Shown here piece after piece: positions 1-9,561 of a stretch of DNA of 14,648 nt. Positions within the stretch are counted from its first letter, which is position 1; each line of letters opens with the position of its first letter. The translations under genes and the position numbers were made by a program. The notes under the pieces were generated by a model. The model was not told where the DNA came from, did not search any database, and worked only from the letters and a program-made list of their open reading frames with translations. The stretch is from JBDSLU01 sp039916225 (lineage in GTDB: Bacteria; Acidobacteriota; Vicinamibacteria; Vicinamibacterales; Vicinamibacteraceae): the NCBI GenBank assembly GCA_039916225.1, contig JBDSLU010000434.1:1-14648 (forward strand), read 5' to 3'.

Positions 1-35
1 GGTGACGCCCCCTTGCGCTGAAAGCGCGAGGCTCA

Positions 36-77
36 TGAAAAACAAGAGCGGCGTCAACCCGTAAGGGGTGACGCCGC
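36..77 (-). terminator. Intrinsic terminator of the tonB-exbB-exbD-exbD operon
   Basis: On the minus strand, about 35 nt after the last exbD stop, GCGGCGTC (77-70) and ACCC (69-66) pair with GGGT (60-57) and GACGCCGC (55-48). This gives 12 base pairs with one bulged base at 56 and a 5-nt loop. The stem is followed by TCTTGTTTTTCA, a T-rich tract. Stem plus T tract is the standard Rho-independent form. The stem also exists on the plus strand, but no T run follows it there, so it serves the minus-strand operon. Confidence 0.85.
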
Positions 78-90
78 GGGGTGTTGCAGT

Positions 91-122
91 GTTAGTTCCC
101 GGAGGAGGAGGGTTAGTTCCCG
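91..122. repeat. Short direct repeat duplicating the end of the second exbD
   Basis: The 11-mer GTTAGTTCCCG occurs at 91-101 and 112-122, 21 bp apart. Read on the minus strand, both copies are in the exbD frame and both encode Gly-Asn-stop, so readthrough of the first stop would add seven residues and again end Gly-Asn-stop. It probably arose by a small tandem duplication over the stop codon. Confidence 0.7.
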
Positions 123-583
123 CGCGACGCCAGGCCGGCCTGCGTGCGCATGCCTTCCGTGACGATGCCGACCTTCTCGAGACCAGCGCCCTTGGCGGCG
201 TCGATCACGGCGACGATTTCGCCATAGGGCAGCGTCGGCGCGCCGACCAGGAAGATCGTCTTTTCGCGGCGCGTCTCGAAGATGCCGCGCAGCATCGTGG
301 TCAGGTTGCCGAGCTCGGTCGGCTGCTTGTTCACGGCGATGCGGTGATCGGCCGTCACTTCGACGACGATCTGGTCGGGCGGCGCCGTCGTCTGCTGATT
401 GCTCGACTCGAGGGGCAGGTTGATGTCGGTGCCCTTCTGCGTCATCGGCAGGGCGGCCATGAAGATCACGAGCAGCACGAGCAGCACGTCGATGAGCGGC
501 GTGACGTTCATGTCCGCACTGGCGTGCGGCATCTCGGCCGAGATGACCTTGTCGGCGCCGAGGTGATGATGTGCGTGGGCCAT
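113..583 (-). CDS. exbD: ExbD/TolR family biopolymer transport protein (second copy)
   Basis: A 156-residue single-pass inner-membrane protein of the ExbD/TolR family. Family members pair with an ExbB pentamer to form a proton channel that drives TonB. The N-terminus is short and cytoplasmic with a His-rich AHAHHH stretch. The membrane helix follows NVTPLID and runs over residues 26-46. Asp32 sits where the essential proton-carrying aspartate of ExbD lies. The rest (about 55-156) is the periplasmic domain, including the typical PLPMTQKGTDINLP-like segment just after the helix. The ATG at 583 is preceded by GGAGG with 6-nt spacing. The upstream exbD stop overlaps it as TGATG, which suggests translational coupling. 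Length is normal for the family. It differs clearly from its upstream neighbour, so the pair is an old duplication rather than a recent one. Partner and substrate receptor cannot be deduced here. Confidence 0.93.
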   Translation of the reverse strand: MAHAHHHLGADKVISAEMPHASADMNVTPLIDVLLVLLVIFMAALPMTQKGTDINLPLESSNQQTTAPPDQIVVEVTADHRIAVNKQPTELGNLTTMLRGIFETRREKTIFLVGAPTLPYGEIVAVIDAAKGAGLEKVGIVTEGMRTQAGLASRGN

Positions 584-1026
584 CAGTTGCCTCCCGCGCC
601 GGCTTCACCGGGCTTCTTGCGCGTGTCCGTGATCAGCCCGACGTTCTCGATCTGCGCCTCGTGGAGCTGGTCCATCATCGTCATGACGGCGCCGTACGGA
701 GCGTCGGCGTCAGCCTTCAGATAGACGACCTTTTCCTTCTTCTCTTCGAGGGCGTAGCGAATCTTGTCGACCAGGTCGCGGGCGTCGACCGCCACGTTGT
801 TGACGTAGAACTCTTTGCTCGCGGTCACGTGCACGACGGTCTGCTGCTGGGTGTCCGGCTTGTCGACGACGTGGTCGGCCGTCGGCAGCGTGACGTTCAC
901 GCCCTTCTGCAGCAGGGGCGCGATGAGCATCATGATGATGAGGAGCACCAGCATGATGTCGACGAGCGGGGTCACGTTGATCTCCGAGACCGGCCCGCCC
1001 TTCTTGCTTACTCCACCCATTGACAT
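583..1026 (-). CDS. exbD: ExbD/TolR family biopolymer transport protein (first copy)
   Basis: A 147-residue ExbD/TolR family protein, the first of two tandem copies after exbB. A short cytoplasmic N-terminus (MSMGGVSKKGG) leads into EINVTPLVDIMLVLLIIMML, the single transmembrane helix. Asp23 is at the position of the functionally essential proton-binding aspartate. The periplasmic domain spans about residues 45-147 and carries the common APYGAVMTMMD segment near residue 107. The ATG at 1026 follows AGGAG with 8-nt spacing. A second ATG two codons later is possible but less well placed. The stop codon shares a base with the start of the next exbD. The role is to couple proton flow through ExbB to TonB, or to another periplasmic effector. 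Two different ExbDs beside one ExbB are common in some phyla and may form a mixed channel. Confidence 0.93.
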   Translation of the reverse strand: MSMGGVSKKGGPVSEINVTPLVDIMLVLLIIMMLIAPLLQKGVNVTLPTADHVVDKPDTQQQTVVHVTASKEFYVNNVAVDARDLVDKIRYALEEKKEKVVYLKADADAPYGAVMTMMDQLHEAQIENVGLITDTRKKPGEAGAGGN

Positions 1027-1102
1027 ATCGGTATCTCCTGCGCGCTCGCGGCCGGCGCAGCCCCAAGGTGGGACCGCGCCTGGTCGAACACGAGCCGGGC
1101 TG

Positions 1103-1786
1103 CTAGGACGTCTTCTTGATGAAGTAGTCCACGAGCTCCGACGAGCTGTTGTCCATCTCGACGTTGAAGTACTCGACGCGGCCGGTCAGGTAGTTGTAGA
1201 ACCACACGGCCGGGATGGCGACGACCAGACCGAGCGCGGTCTCGACGAGCGCTTCCGAGATACCGGCCGACACCGAGCCGATGCCGCCCGAGCCCGAGGC
1301 TGCGATGCCCTGGAAGGCCGAGATGACGCCGACGACCGTGCCGAGCAGTCCGACGAACGGCGCCGTCGAGCCGATGGTGGCCAGGGCGCTGACGCCCTTC
1401 TTCAGATCGTTGCCGGTGAGGGCCGTGGCGCGCTGGATGGCGCGGCGAACGGTGTCGAGGAGATCCTCACGATTCAGCTTCTCGCCGCCGGCGGAGTCGT
1501 GCTGGAACTGGTATTCCTGCAGACCGGCCAGCACCACCTTGGCGAGGTGGCTGTAGCGGTACTGCTTCGACTGCGACAGCGCGATCGCTTCCTTCAGGCG
1601 CCCTTCCTTGAGGTGCTTGGCGACCTGCGGAGCGTACAGCTTCGACTGCTTACGAGCCTGAGAGAAGGTGTAGATGCGCTCGACGGCGACACCGACGGAC
1701 CAGAACGACATGATGAACAGTACGAAGGCAACGGCCTTCGCCACCATACCCATCTGCGCCCACATGTGAAAAATATCGATTCCCAT
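1103..1786 (-). CDS. exbB: ExbB/TolQ/MotA family proton channel protein
   Basis: A 227-residue inner-membrane protein of the MotA/TolQ/ExbB family. It forms the oligomeric proton channel that, with ExbD, energises TonB. Three hydrophobic segments are visible: about residues 11-33, about 137-160 (GSTAPFVGLLGTVVGVISAF, the family signature) and about 178-200 (ALVETALGLVVAIPAVWFYN). A charged cytoplasmic region lies between the first two helices, matching the ExbB fold. The ATG at 1786 has GGAGG upstream with 9-nt spacing. It follows tonB by 123 nt and precedes exbD by 76 nt, all on the same strand. TolQ is an alternative name for this family, but a TonB-type partner lies directly upstream and no tolB or pal gene is visible, so ExbB is preferred. 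Confidence 0.94.
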   Translation of the reverse strand: MGIDIFHMWAQMGMVAKAVAFVLFIMSFWSVGVAVERIYTFSQARKQSKLYAPQVAKHLKEGRLKEAIALSQSKQYRYSHLAKVVLAGLQEYQFQHDSAGGEKLNREDLLDTVRRAIQRATALTGNDLKKGVSALATIGSTAPFVGLLGTVVGVISAFQGIAASGSGGIGSVSAGISEALVETALGLVVAIPAVWFYNYLTGRVEYFNVEMDNSSSELVDYFIKKTS

Positions 1787-1815
1787 CTGTCGTAGCCTCC
1801 GGTGCAGTCGAAGAA

Positions 1816-1846
1816 GCAGGCCGCGGCCGGGACGCGCGCCGCCTGC
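1816..1846. other. GC-rich inverted repeat in the tonB-exbB spacer
   Basis: GCAGGC (1816-1821) and GCCTGC (1841-1846) can form a 6-bp stem with a 19-nt GC-rich loop in the spacer just before the exbB ribosome binding site. No T tract follows, so it is not an obvious terminator. It could moderate readthrough or mRNA stability between tonB and exbB. I see no second promoter in this 123-nt spacer. Confidence 0.35.
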
Positions 1847-1909
1847 GGGGTCTCTAAAAGGACGTGATAAGCGCGATGCGAGTCGAACGGTGTCGGGTCG
1901 GTCGGCTCG

Positions 1910-2632
1910 CTAAGACTGGAGCGTGAAGTTGACGGTGACGGTCATGATGACCGGCACCGGGACTCCATTCAGGAGCGTCGGGCTGTATTCCCACTGGCGG
2001 ACGGCGTCGAGCGCCGCCTGGTCGAGGAGCGGGATCGAGCGCAGCACGCGCGCGTCCTGCACCTTGCCATTGGGGCTGATCGTCGCCTCGATGATCACCA
2101 CACCCTGCACGCGGGCGGACTGGGCAATCTGCGGATAGACCGGATTGACGTTCCGCGTCTTCTGCGGCGCGCGGATGTTGCCGCCGACGCGGACCGGCGC
2201 CGGAGGCGGCGGAGGCGGCGGAGCTTCCGGCAGACCACCGACGACGCCGCCGAGCGAGCCACCCGGGACGCCGCCGACGACACCGCCGGGCACGCCGACC
2301 GACGGCGGAGCCGCCGGCGCCGCTTCAGGGATGATCTCTTTCGGCGCCTCGACAGGTGCGGCATTCGGGTTGACGTTGGTTGGCGTCATCGTCGGTGCAG
2401 CAGCCGCCGGCGGCGGCGGCGGCGGGGGCGGCGGCGGCGGCGGCGGTGCGGCCACGGCAAACGCCATCATCGTCGGCGGTACCGGGAGCACGTCGGCGGC
2501 CATCAGCGGGACGATGATCACGCCACCCACGAGGACCACGTGCAGGAAAATGGACACGGGGACCGTGTACCACGCCTGCGATCCTACCTTGATGGATGGC
2601 TCGACGACATCGCCGAACATGTCCTTCGGCAC
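1910..2632 (-). CDS. tonB: TonB family energy transducer with poly-proline linker
   Basis: A 240-residue TonB-type protein from the GTG at 2632. A short cytoplasmic N-terminus leads to one membrane anchor at about residues 22-45 (containing SIFLHVVLVGGVII). A periplasmic linker with a run of 13 prolines, a Gly/Val/Pro region and a second run of 7 prolines follows. The C-terminal TonB domain covers the last ~85 residues: NPVYPQIAQSARVQGVVIIEATI, then GKVQDARVLRS and the late AVRQWEYSP motif. The domain contacts the TonB box of outer-membrane receptors and transmits force from ExbB/ExbD. An upstream in-frame TTG at 2659 gives 9 more residues, but the AGGAGG sits inside that extension, 8 nt before the GTG, so the GTG is chosen. 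First gene of the operon, with its own promoter. Confidence 0.9.
   Translation of the reverse strand: MPKDMFGDVVEPSIKVGSQAWYTVPVSIFLHVVLVGGVIIVPLMAADVLPVPPTMMAFAVAAPPPPPPPPPPPPPAAAAPTMTPTNVNPNAAPVEAPKEIIPEAAPAAPPSVGVPGGVVGGVPGGSLGGVVGGLPEAPPPPPPPAPVRVGGNIRAPQKTRNVNPVYPQIAQSARVQGVVIIEATISPNGKVQDARVLRSIPLLDQAALDAVRQWEYSPTLLNGVPVPVIMTVTVNFTLQS
2408..2446. repeat. CGG trinucleotide tract encoding the TonB poly-proline run
   Basis: Thirteen consecutive proline codons (CCG on the minus strand with one CCC interruption) form a near-perfect trinucleotide repeat inside tonB. Such tracts can change length by slippage in whole codons without breaking the frame, which would alter the length of the rigid periplasmic linker. 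Confidence 0.8.
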
Positions 2633-2640
2633 AGAGCTAG

Positions 2641-2646
2641 CCTCCT
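2641..2646 (-). promoter_or_regulatory. Shine-Dalgarno that sets the tonB GTG start
   Basis: AGGAGG on the minus strand ends 8 nt before the GTG at 2632. It is too far from the next ATG (2620), and the TTG at 2659 lies upstream of it, so this site fixes the GTG as the likely tonB start. Confidence 0.75.
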
Positions 2647-2689
2647 CGAAAACGCTCAATCCGACCCGAAAACCCGTGTGGAAGCGGGG

Positions 2690-2717
2690 ATTATATCAGC
2701 GCCACACGACCCGTCAA
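2690..2717 (-). promoter_or_regulatory. Sigma-70-type promoter of the tonB operon
   Basis: Minus strand: -35 TTGACG (2717-2712), 16-nt spacer, -10 TATAAT (2695-2690), a perfect -10 in an otherwise GC-rich stretch. The expected start is near 2683, giving a leader of about 50 nt before the GTG of tonB. Confidence 0.85.
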
Positions 2718-2730
2718 CGAACGGGGATCC

Positions 2731-2757
2731 GGGCATCCAGATGCCCACGTGATGCCC
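2731..2757. promoter_or_regulatory. Cluster of three GGGCATC half-sites upstream of the tonB promoter
   Basis: GGGCATC at 2731-2737 faces GATGCCC at 2740-2746, a 7-1-1-7 style inverted repeat. A further GATGCCC lies at 2751-2757, 11 bp on, about one helical turn. CACGTG (2746-2751) joins the last two. The cluster lies 14-40 bp upstream of the -35 box, a position suited to an activator or repressor. The cognate regulator is unknown and the sequence does not resemble a Fur box. Confidence 0.5.
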
Positions 2758-2818
2758 GTCATTCCGTTAGACACCACCCTACATCGAACGGGCCCGCGAA
2801 AAGTTCCATCCCATTTGT

Positions 2819-2853
2819 AAAAAGATTCGACGGCCGGGTCGGAGGCTGCCGTC
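2819..2853 (-). terminator. Candidate intrinsic terminator after hppA
   Basis: About 22 nt after the hppA stop on the minus strand, GACGGC (2853-2848) pairs with GCCGTC (2834-2829) across a 13-nt loop. GAATC and then five T residues (2823-2819) follow. The stem is short with a large loop, so strength is uncertain, but position and T run fit the end of the long tgt-to-hppA transcription unit. Confidence 0.55.
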
Positions 2854-2875
2854 CGCACGAAAACGGTGTCTGCGG

Positions 2876-5386
<2,511 letters not shown>

Positions 5387-5454
5387 AACTCGCCGTCGCG
5401 GTGCTCGCTTCCGCAGGGCGGCTGAGTCGGTCCGTTTTGGGCTACGAACGTTGA

Positions 5455-6066
5455 CTAATCCGGGGGCGCAGGCTGCATCGTGACCGAGCCGGGCATGGCC
5501 ATGCCGCCGGTGAGGAAGACGCGGATTCCCTGCTCGACGGTGAGGGCCGGATAGCGGAGATCGCGCGTCCGGACGATCAGGATGTCGCCCAGATAGAGGT
5601 GATTGGTCGGAATGTAGATCGCGGCCAACTGCTCGGGCTCGGATCCGTCGGCTGCCGGCACCGTGAACTCCCGCGTCAGGAAGCCGAGCAGGCTGCCGCG
5701 CCCCGGATCGTTCACCAGGACGACGCGCTTGAAGCCTGAATCGTTGTCCGGCGAGAACGCCAGGATCAGCTGCTTGACCGGGGCGTAGATGGTGCGGAAC
5801 ACCGGCACCAGCATCAGGTAGTGCTCGGCCCGGCGCATCAGCCGTCGCCCGATCACGTTTCTCGCGACGATCCCCGCCATCAGCACGAGCAGCAGCGTCG
5901 TCAGCAGGCCGAGCCCAGGCACGTGGCGGCCGAGCAGCCGGTCGTAGATCGGCGCCATCACGCCGTCCACCGCGTCGAAGATCCAGTAGATCGTCGCGAC
6001 GCTGATGACGAGCGGGACCGTGACGAAGAAGCCCGTCGCGAACGAGCGGCGCAGTCCGGCGATCAC
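5455..6066 (-). CDS. DUF502 family membrane protein
   Basis: A 203-residue protein matching the DUF502 family, whose members are bacterial inner-membrane proteins of unknown biochemical role. It begins VIAGLRRSFATGFFVTVPLVISVATIYW, a basic tip then a first helix (residues ~8-30). A second helix at about 55-75 (LGLLTTLLLVLMAGIVARNVIG) follows. The soluble C-terminal domain includes VPVFRTIYAPVKQL, KRVVLVNDPGRGSLLGFLTRE and IPTNHLYLGDILIV, all typical of the family. The chosen start is GTG at 6066, 13 nt after the uppP stop. The open frame continues upstream, but that part overlaps uppP in another frame and shows no family similarity. There is only a weak GGA before the GTG. Its place in the uppP-hppA run suggests an envelope function. 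I assign none beyond that. Confidence 0.87.
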   Translation of the reverse strand: MIAGLRRSFATGFFVTVPLVISVATIYWIFDAVDGVMAPIYDRLLGRHVPGLGLLTTLLLVLMAGIVARNVIGRRLMRRAEHYLMLVPVFRTIYAPVKQLILAFSPDNDSGFKRVVLVNDPGRGSLLGFLTREFTVPAADGSEPEQLAAIYIPTNHLYLGDILIVRTRDLRYPALTVEQGIRVFLTGGMAMPGSVTMQPAPPD

Positions 6067-6079
6067 GGCAGGCGTCCGA

Positions 6080-6877
6080 TCAGTGCACGAACCACCACAC
6101 CACCGCGGCCAGCGCCAGCCGGTAGTAGGCGAAGACGTCGAGGCGGTGAGCCGCCAGGTAGCGCAGCAGGAAGCGGATGGCCAGGTAGCCGACGACGCCC
6201 GAGGTGACGATGCCGACGGCGAAGATGGTGGCCAGTTCGCCCGACATCGGCACATGCCGCATCTCGAGGCCGGCCTTCCCCGCCGCCGCCACCACTGCGG
6301 GGATGCCGAGCAGGAAGGTGAACCGGGCCGCGGCCTCACGGCGGACGCCGAGGAGCATGCCGATGGTGATCGTGCTGCCCGAACGCGACAGGCCGGGGAT
6401 CAGCGCTGCCGCCTGGGCCACGCCGAAGGCGGTCGCGTCGACCGGCGTCAGGTCGTCGACGCCGCGCGTCCGCGGGCCGAGCCGCTCGACCAGGAGCAGG
6501 CCGATGGCGCCGACCGACAGCGTGACGATGGTCACCACCGGCAGCCGCGCGTGCGCTTCGATCCAGTCCGAGAACAGCAGGCCGACGATCACGACCGGGA
6601 TGGTGCCGATCGCGACGAGGCGCATCAGGCGCGCCTCGGGCGCGGCGGTGAACAGCCGCGGCAGGGCCCGGGCCATCGCCAGCAGGTCGTCGCGGAAGTA
6701 GATGATGGTGGCGACGAGGGTGCCGAGGTGGGTGGCGACGTCGAAGACGAGGCCGAACGGCTCCTCGCCCCACCCGAAGGCGGCGCGGCCGAGGAGCAGG
6801 TGGGCCGAGCTCGAGACCGGCAGGAACTCGGTGATCCCCTGGACGGCGCCCAGGATCGCGGCGATCAGGATCGACAT
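6080..6877 (-). CDS. uppP: Undecaprenyl-diphosphatase (BacA/UppP)
   Basis: A 265-residue polytopic inner-membrane enzyme that removes a phosphate from undecaprenyl pyrophosphate. It regenerates the lipid carrier for peptidoglycan and other envelope glycans, and its family members confer bacitracin tolerance when overproduced. Both signatures are intact: AVQGITEFLPVSSSAHLLLG (11-30), with Glu17 in the (E/Q)xxxE motif and His26, and PGLSRSGST (161-169) with Arg165, the phosphate-binding arginine. Multiple hydrophobic segments cover most of the chain, and the length is close to E. coli UppP (273). The ATG at 6877 lies 12 nt after the secF stop, with only a G-rich stretch as ribosome site, so coupling to secF translation is likely. 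A 14-bp palindrome spans that junction. Confidence 0.95.
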   Translation of the reverse strand: MSILIAAILGAVQGITEFLPVSSSAHLLLGRAAFGWGEEPFGLVFDVATHLGTLVATIIYFRDDLLAMARALPRLFTAAPEARLMRLVAIGTIPVVIVGLLFSDWIEAHARLPVVTIVTLSVGAIGLLLVERLGPRTRGVDDLTPVDATAFGVAQAAALIPGLSRSGSTITIGMLLGVRREAAARFTFLLGIPAVVAAAGKAGLEMRHVPMSGELATIFAVGIVTSGVVGYLAIRFLLRYLAAHRLDVFAYYRLALAAVVWWFVH

Positions 6878-6884
6878 GGCCCCG

Positions 6885-6898
6885 GCCCGCTAGCGGGC
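6885..6898. other. Perfect 14-bp palindrome over the secF stop codon
   Basis: GCCCGCTAGCGGGC is self-complementary and contains the secF TAG stop (minus strand). In RNA it would fold as a 5-bp stem with a CUAG loop, 7 nt before the uppP ATG. It could influence ribosome handover between secF and uppP or be incidental in GC-rich sequence. Confidence 0.4.
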
Positions 6899-7903
6899 GT
6901 TGGCCTTGCGCGTCGTCCGGGTCGCCGTCTTCCTGGCGCCGGTCGACGGGCGCGTCGTACCCGCTGCCGCTGCGGCAATCGCCGCGGCGCCGGCCGGCGT
7001 GCCTCCAGACCGCTTGCTCATCAGGATGGCCACGGCCGCTGCGATGAAGATCGTCGAGTAGGTGCCGCTGATGATGCCGACCAGCATCGTGAACGCGAAG
7101 CCGTGCAGCACTTCGCCGCCGAACAGGAAGAGCGCCAGCACCGAGAGGAACGTCGTCCCGGCGGTAATCAGCGTGCGGCCGAGCGTCTGGTTGACGCTGT
7201 GGTTGACGACCTTCTCCAGATCGTCGCGCCGCATCGTGTGCATGTTCTCGCGCACGCGGTCGAAGATGACGATGGTGTCGTTGACCGAATAGCCGGTGAT
7301 CGTCAGCAGGGCGGCGATCACGTTCAGCGTAATGTCGTAGCCGAAGAAAACCAGGAACGCGAGCGTGATCAGGATGTCGTGGAAGGTGGCCGCGATGGCA
7401 CCGAGTGCGAAGGTCAGACGGAACCGCAGCGCGATGTAGGCGGTGATGCCGAGCACCGACAGCAGCGTCGCCCACAGGCCCTTGCGCTGCAGATCCTCGC
7501 CGATGGCCGGTCCGACCACCTCGCGGTTGATCTCCGTGTAGGGGCCGAGGTTGCTGGCCTTGACCGCGTCGTTCAGCGCCTTGGCATCCTTCTCGAGGTT
7601 GAAGCCTTCCTCGATGCCAGGCGACTGTGGCACCCGGACGAGGACGCTGTTGTCCTCCGGCTTGCCGAACTGCTGGACCGTTTTCTCGCCGGGGACGCTC
7701 GCGATCGCCTTGCGGACGGCGTCCTCGCCGACCGGCTTCTCGAACTTGAAGACGACGATGGTGCCGCCCGAGAAGTCGATGCCGAGTGGCAGCCCGCGCT
7801 GCACGACCATCCCCACGCCAGCGAGGATGACCAGCGCCGAGAGGATGATGGCGTGCCACCGCCACTTGATGAAGTCGTAGTGCGTGTTGGAGAGAATCTG
7901 CAT
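6890..7903 (-). CDS. secF: Protein translocase subunit SecF
   Basis: A 337-residue SecF. With SecD it forms the proton-driven RND-type accessory of SecYEG that pulls exported proteins out of the channel on the periplasmic side. Domain order: first helix at about 17-36, GIDFSGGT (41-48) opening the periplasmic P1 region, then five membrane helices from about 142 to 295. GYSVNDTIVIFDRVREN (204-220) is the SecF signature, with Asp209 at the conserved proton-relay position. The C-terminus is unusual: after the last helix, about 40 residues form an Ala-, Thr-, Arg- and Lys-rich tail ending ARKTATRTTRKANAR, on the cytoplasmic side. The ATG at 7903 is 28 nt after the secD stop and lacks a clear Shine-Dalgarno, so coupling to secD is plausible. 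Confidence 0.96.
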   Translation of the reverse strand: MQILSNTHYDFIKWRWHAIILSALVILAGVGMVVQRGLPLGIDFSGGTIVVFKFEKPVGEDAVRKAIASVPGEKTVQQFGKPEDNSVLVRVPQSPGIEEGFNLEKDAKALNDAVKASNLGPYTEINREVVGPAIGEDLQRKGLWATLLSVLGITAYIALRFRLTFALGAIAATFHDILITLAFLVFFGYDITLNVIAALLTITGYSVNDTIVIFDRVRENMHTMRRDDLEKVVNHSVNQTLGRTLITAGTTFLSVLALFLFGGEVLHGFAFTMLVGIISGTYSTIFIAAAVAILMSKRSGGTPAGAAAIAAAAAGTTRPSTGARKTATRTTRKANAR

Positions 7904-7931
7904 GGCCGGTAGTTCGGGTGGCGCGCGCCGA

Positions 7932-9509
7932 CTAAATGCTCAGCGACTGCGGCTGTTGACGCCGCGACAGGATGAACTCGAACAGCGTCCGTGACACGAA
8001 GACGGCGGTGAAGACGTTCGAGAGGAGACCGAAGAACAGGGTCGTGGCGAAGCCGCGGATCGGGCCGGTGCCGAACTGGAACAGGAAGGCCGCGGCGACC
8101 AGAGAGGCAATGTGCGTGTCGACGATGGTCCAGAAGACCCGGTCGAACCCGGCCGCGACGGCCTGTCGCGGCGCCTTGCCAGCGGCCATCTCTTCCTTGA
8201 TGCGCTCGAAGATCAGCACGTTCGAGTCGACGCCCATGCCGATGGTCAGGATGAAGCCAGCCACCCCGGGCAGGGTCATCACCGCCCCGGCCATCGCCAT
8301 GAAGGCCAGCAGGATGAGCAGGTTGAGCGTGATGGAGAGGATCGCGTTGAAGCCGCTCAGCTTGTAGTAGACGAGCATGAACAGCGCGACCAGCAGCAGG
8401 CCCCCGAGTGAGGCCATCACGCCGGCCCGGATGGAGTCGGCGCCAAGGCTCGGGCCCACGGTCCGCTCCTCGAGGTAGGTCAGGCCGGCCGGCAGGGCGC
8501 CCGAGCGAAGCATCAGGGCGTAATCGGCGACCTCCTGCTGGGTGAAACTGCCGTAAATCTGGCCGTTGTCGGTGATACGGCCGTTGATCGTCGCCACGGT
8601 CTCGACCCGGTGGTCGAGGATGACCGCCATCGGCTTGCCGATGTTGGCCCCGGTCAGGTTGCCGAACTTGATGGCACCGGCCCGGTTCATCGAGAAGCCG
8701 ATGGCCGGCAGGTTGTTCTCGTCGACCGACGCCCGCGCATTGCTGAGGTCGCGGCCGGTGACCGGCGCCACCTTGCGTACAAGGTAATAGGAGACCGCAC
8801 CGGGGTTGGTCCGGTCCGCGCCGGTGATGACCTCCATCTCCGGCGAGATGGTCCCGCCGACCGACTGGAGCAGCGACTCGGACGACGACGCCGGCCCCCC
8901 CTCGACGATCTTCAGTTCGAGGAGGGCGGTCGTGCCGATCAGGCGCTTGACCTGGTCCGGGTCGTTGACGCCGGGCAGCTGGACCAGAATTTGGTCGCCA
9001 GCCGAGCCGTAGGGAGCGACGAGGGGTTCGGATACGCCCAGCGCGTTGACGCGACGGTCCACCGTCTGCAGCGCCTGCGCGACCGCCTGGGTCCGCAGGG
9101 TCTGCGCCACCGGGGGGCGCATCTCATAGGTGTAGCCGCCGGCCCCGCCGGTGCGGGCGTACTGGCTGGTCAGCGCCGTTTCGGCGTCGGCCAGGACGCG
9201 GAACGGGGCGTCGGCCGCCGGCGGCACGCCGGCGACGACGATCCGCGTCGGTCCGGTCACCGTGACCGTCGGGCCGACGATGTTCTTCTCGCGCATCGAC
9301 AGGCGGAGGCGCTCGGCGGCGTCCTCGCTCGTGTACTGGAGGGCTTCGTCCGTCTTGACCCGAAGCACCAGCTGCACGCCGCCCTTGAGGTCCAGCCCCA
9401 GGCTGATCCGTCCGCGGTGGCCGGGCGTGTCGAATGGCGGGTAGATCATCGCCAGCGCGAAGGCGATCACCCCGATGATCGTGAGGAGCTTCCAGTTGAG
9501 ATTCTTCAT
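7932..9509 (-). CDS. secD: Protein translocase subunit SecD
   Basis: A 525-residue SecD, partner of SecF in the proton-motive-force-driven stage of Sec export. Helix 1 covers about residues 7-25. RISLGLDLKGGVQLVLRV (34-51) is the SecD signature at the start of the large periplasmic P1 domain, which contains VNALGVSEPLVAPYG and ILVQLPGVNDPDQVKRLIG around 155-192. The membrane core begins near residue 360 (ADSIRAGVMASLGGLLLVAL), and GMGVDSNVLIFERIKEE (424-440) is the conserved helix-4 motif, with Asp428 as proton carrier. The length is normal for a bacterial SecD without fusion to SecF. The ATG at 9509 has no strong ribosome site and follows yajC by 52 nt. Confidence 0.96.
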   Translation of the reverse strand: MKNLNWKLLTIIGVIAFALAMIYPPFDTPGHRGRISLGLDLKGGVQLVLRVKTDEALQYTSEDAAERLRLSMREKNIVGPTVTVTGPTRIVVAGVPPAADAPFRVLADAETALTSQYARTGGAGGYTYEMRPPVAQTLRTQAVAQALQTVDRRVNALGVSEPLVAPYGSAGDQILVQLPGVNDPDQVKRLIGTTALLELKIVEGGPASSSESLLQSVGGTISPEMEVITGADRTNPGAVSYYLVRKVAPVTGRDLSNARASVDENNLPAIGFSMNRAGAIKFGNLTGANIGKPMAVILDHRVETVATINGRITDNGQIYGSFTQQEVADYALMLRSGALPAGLTYLEERTVGPSLGADSIRAGVMASLGGLLLVALFMLVYYKLSGFNAILSITLNLLILLAFMAMAGAVMTLPGVAGFILTIGMGVDSNVLIFERIKEEMAAGKAPRQAVAAGFDRVFWTIVDTHIASLVAAAFLFQFGTGPIRGFATTLFFGLLSNVFTAVFVSRTLFEFILSRRQQPQSLSI

Positions 9510-9561
9510 AGCTGGCGCACGCAGCGAATCCCGGGCGCGGCTGCGCTCCGGCTTCGCCGTC

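Noticed and set aside
2408..2446. CGG tract as a CRISPR or mobile repeat
   Set aside because: It is an in-frame proline-codon run within tonB, with no spacers or terminal repeats.
6067..6339. N-terminal extension of the DUF502 protein inside uppP
   Set aside because: It overlaps uppP out of frame, is Arg/Ser/Pro-rich, and the family start aligns with the GTG at 6066.
6005..7912. 635-codon plus-strand open frame across uppP and secF
   Set aside because: It crosses two well-defined minus-strand genes and has only low-complexity charged sequence; a GC-driven shadow frame.
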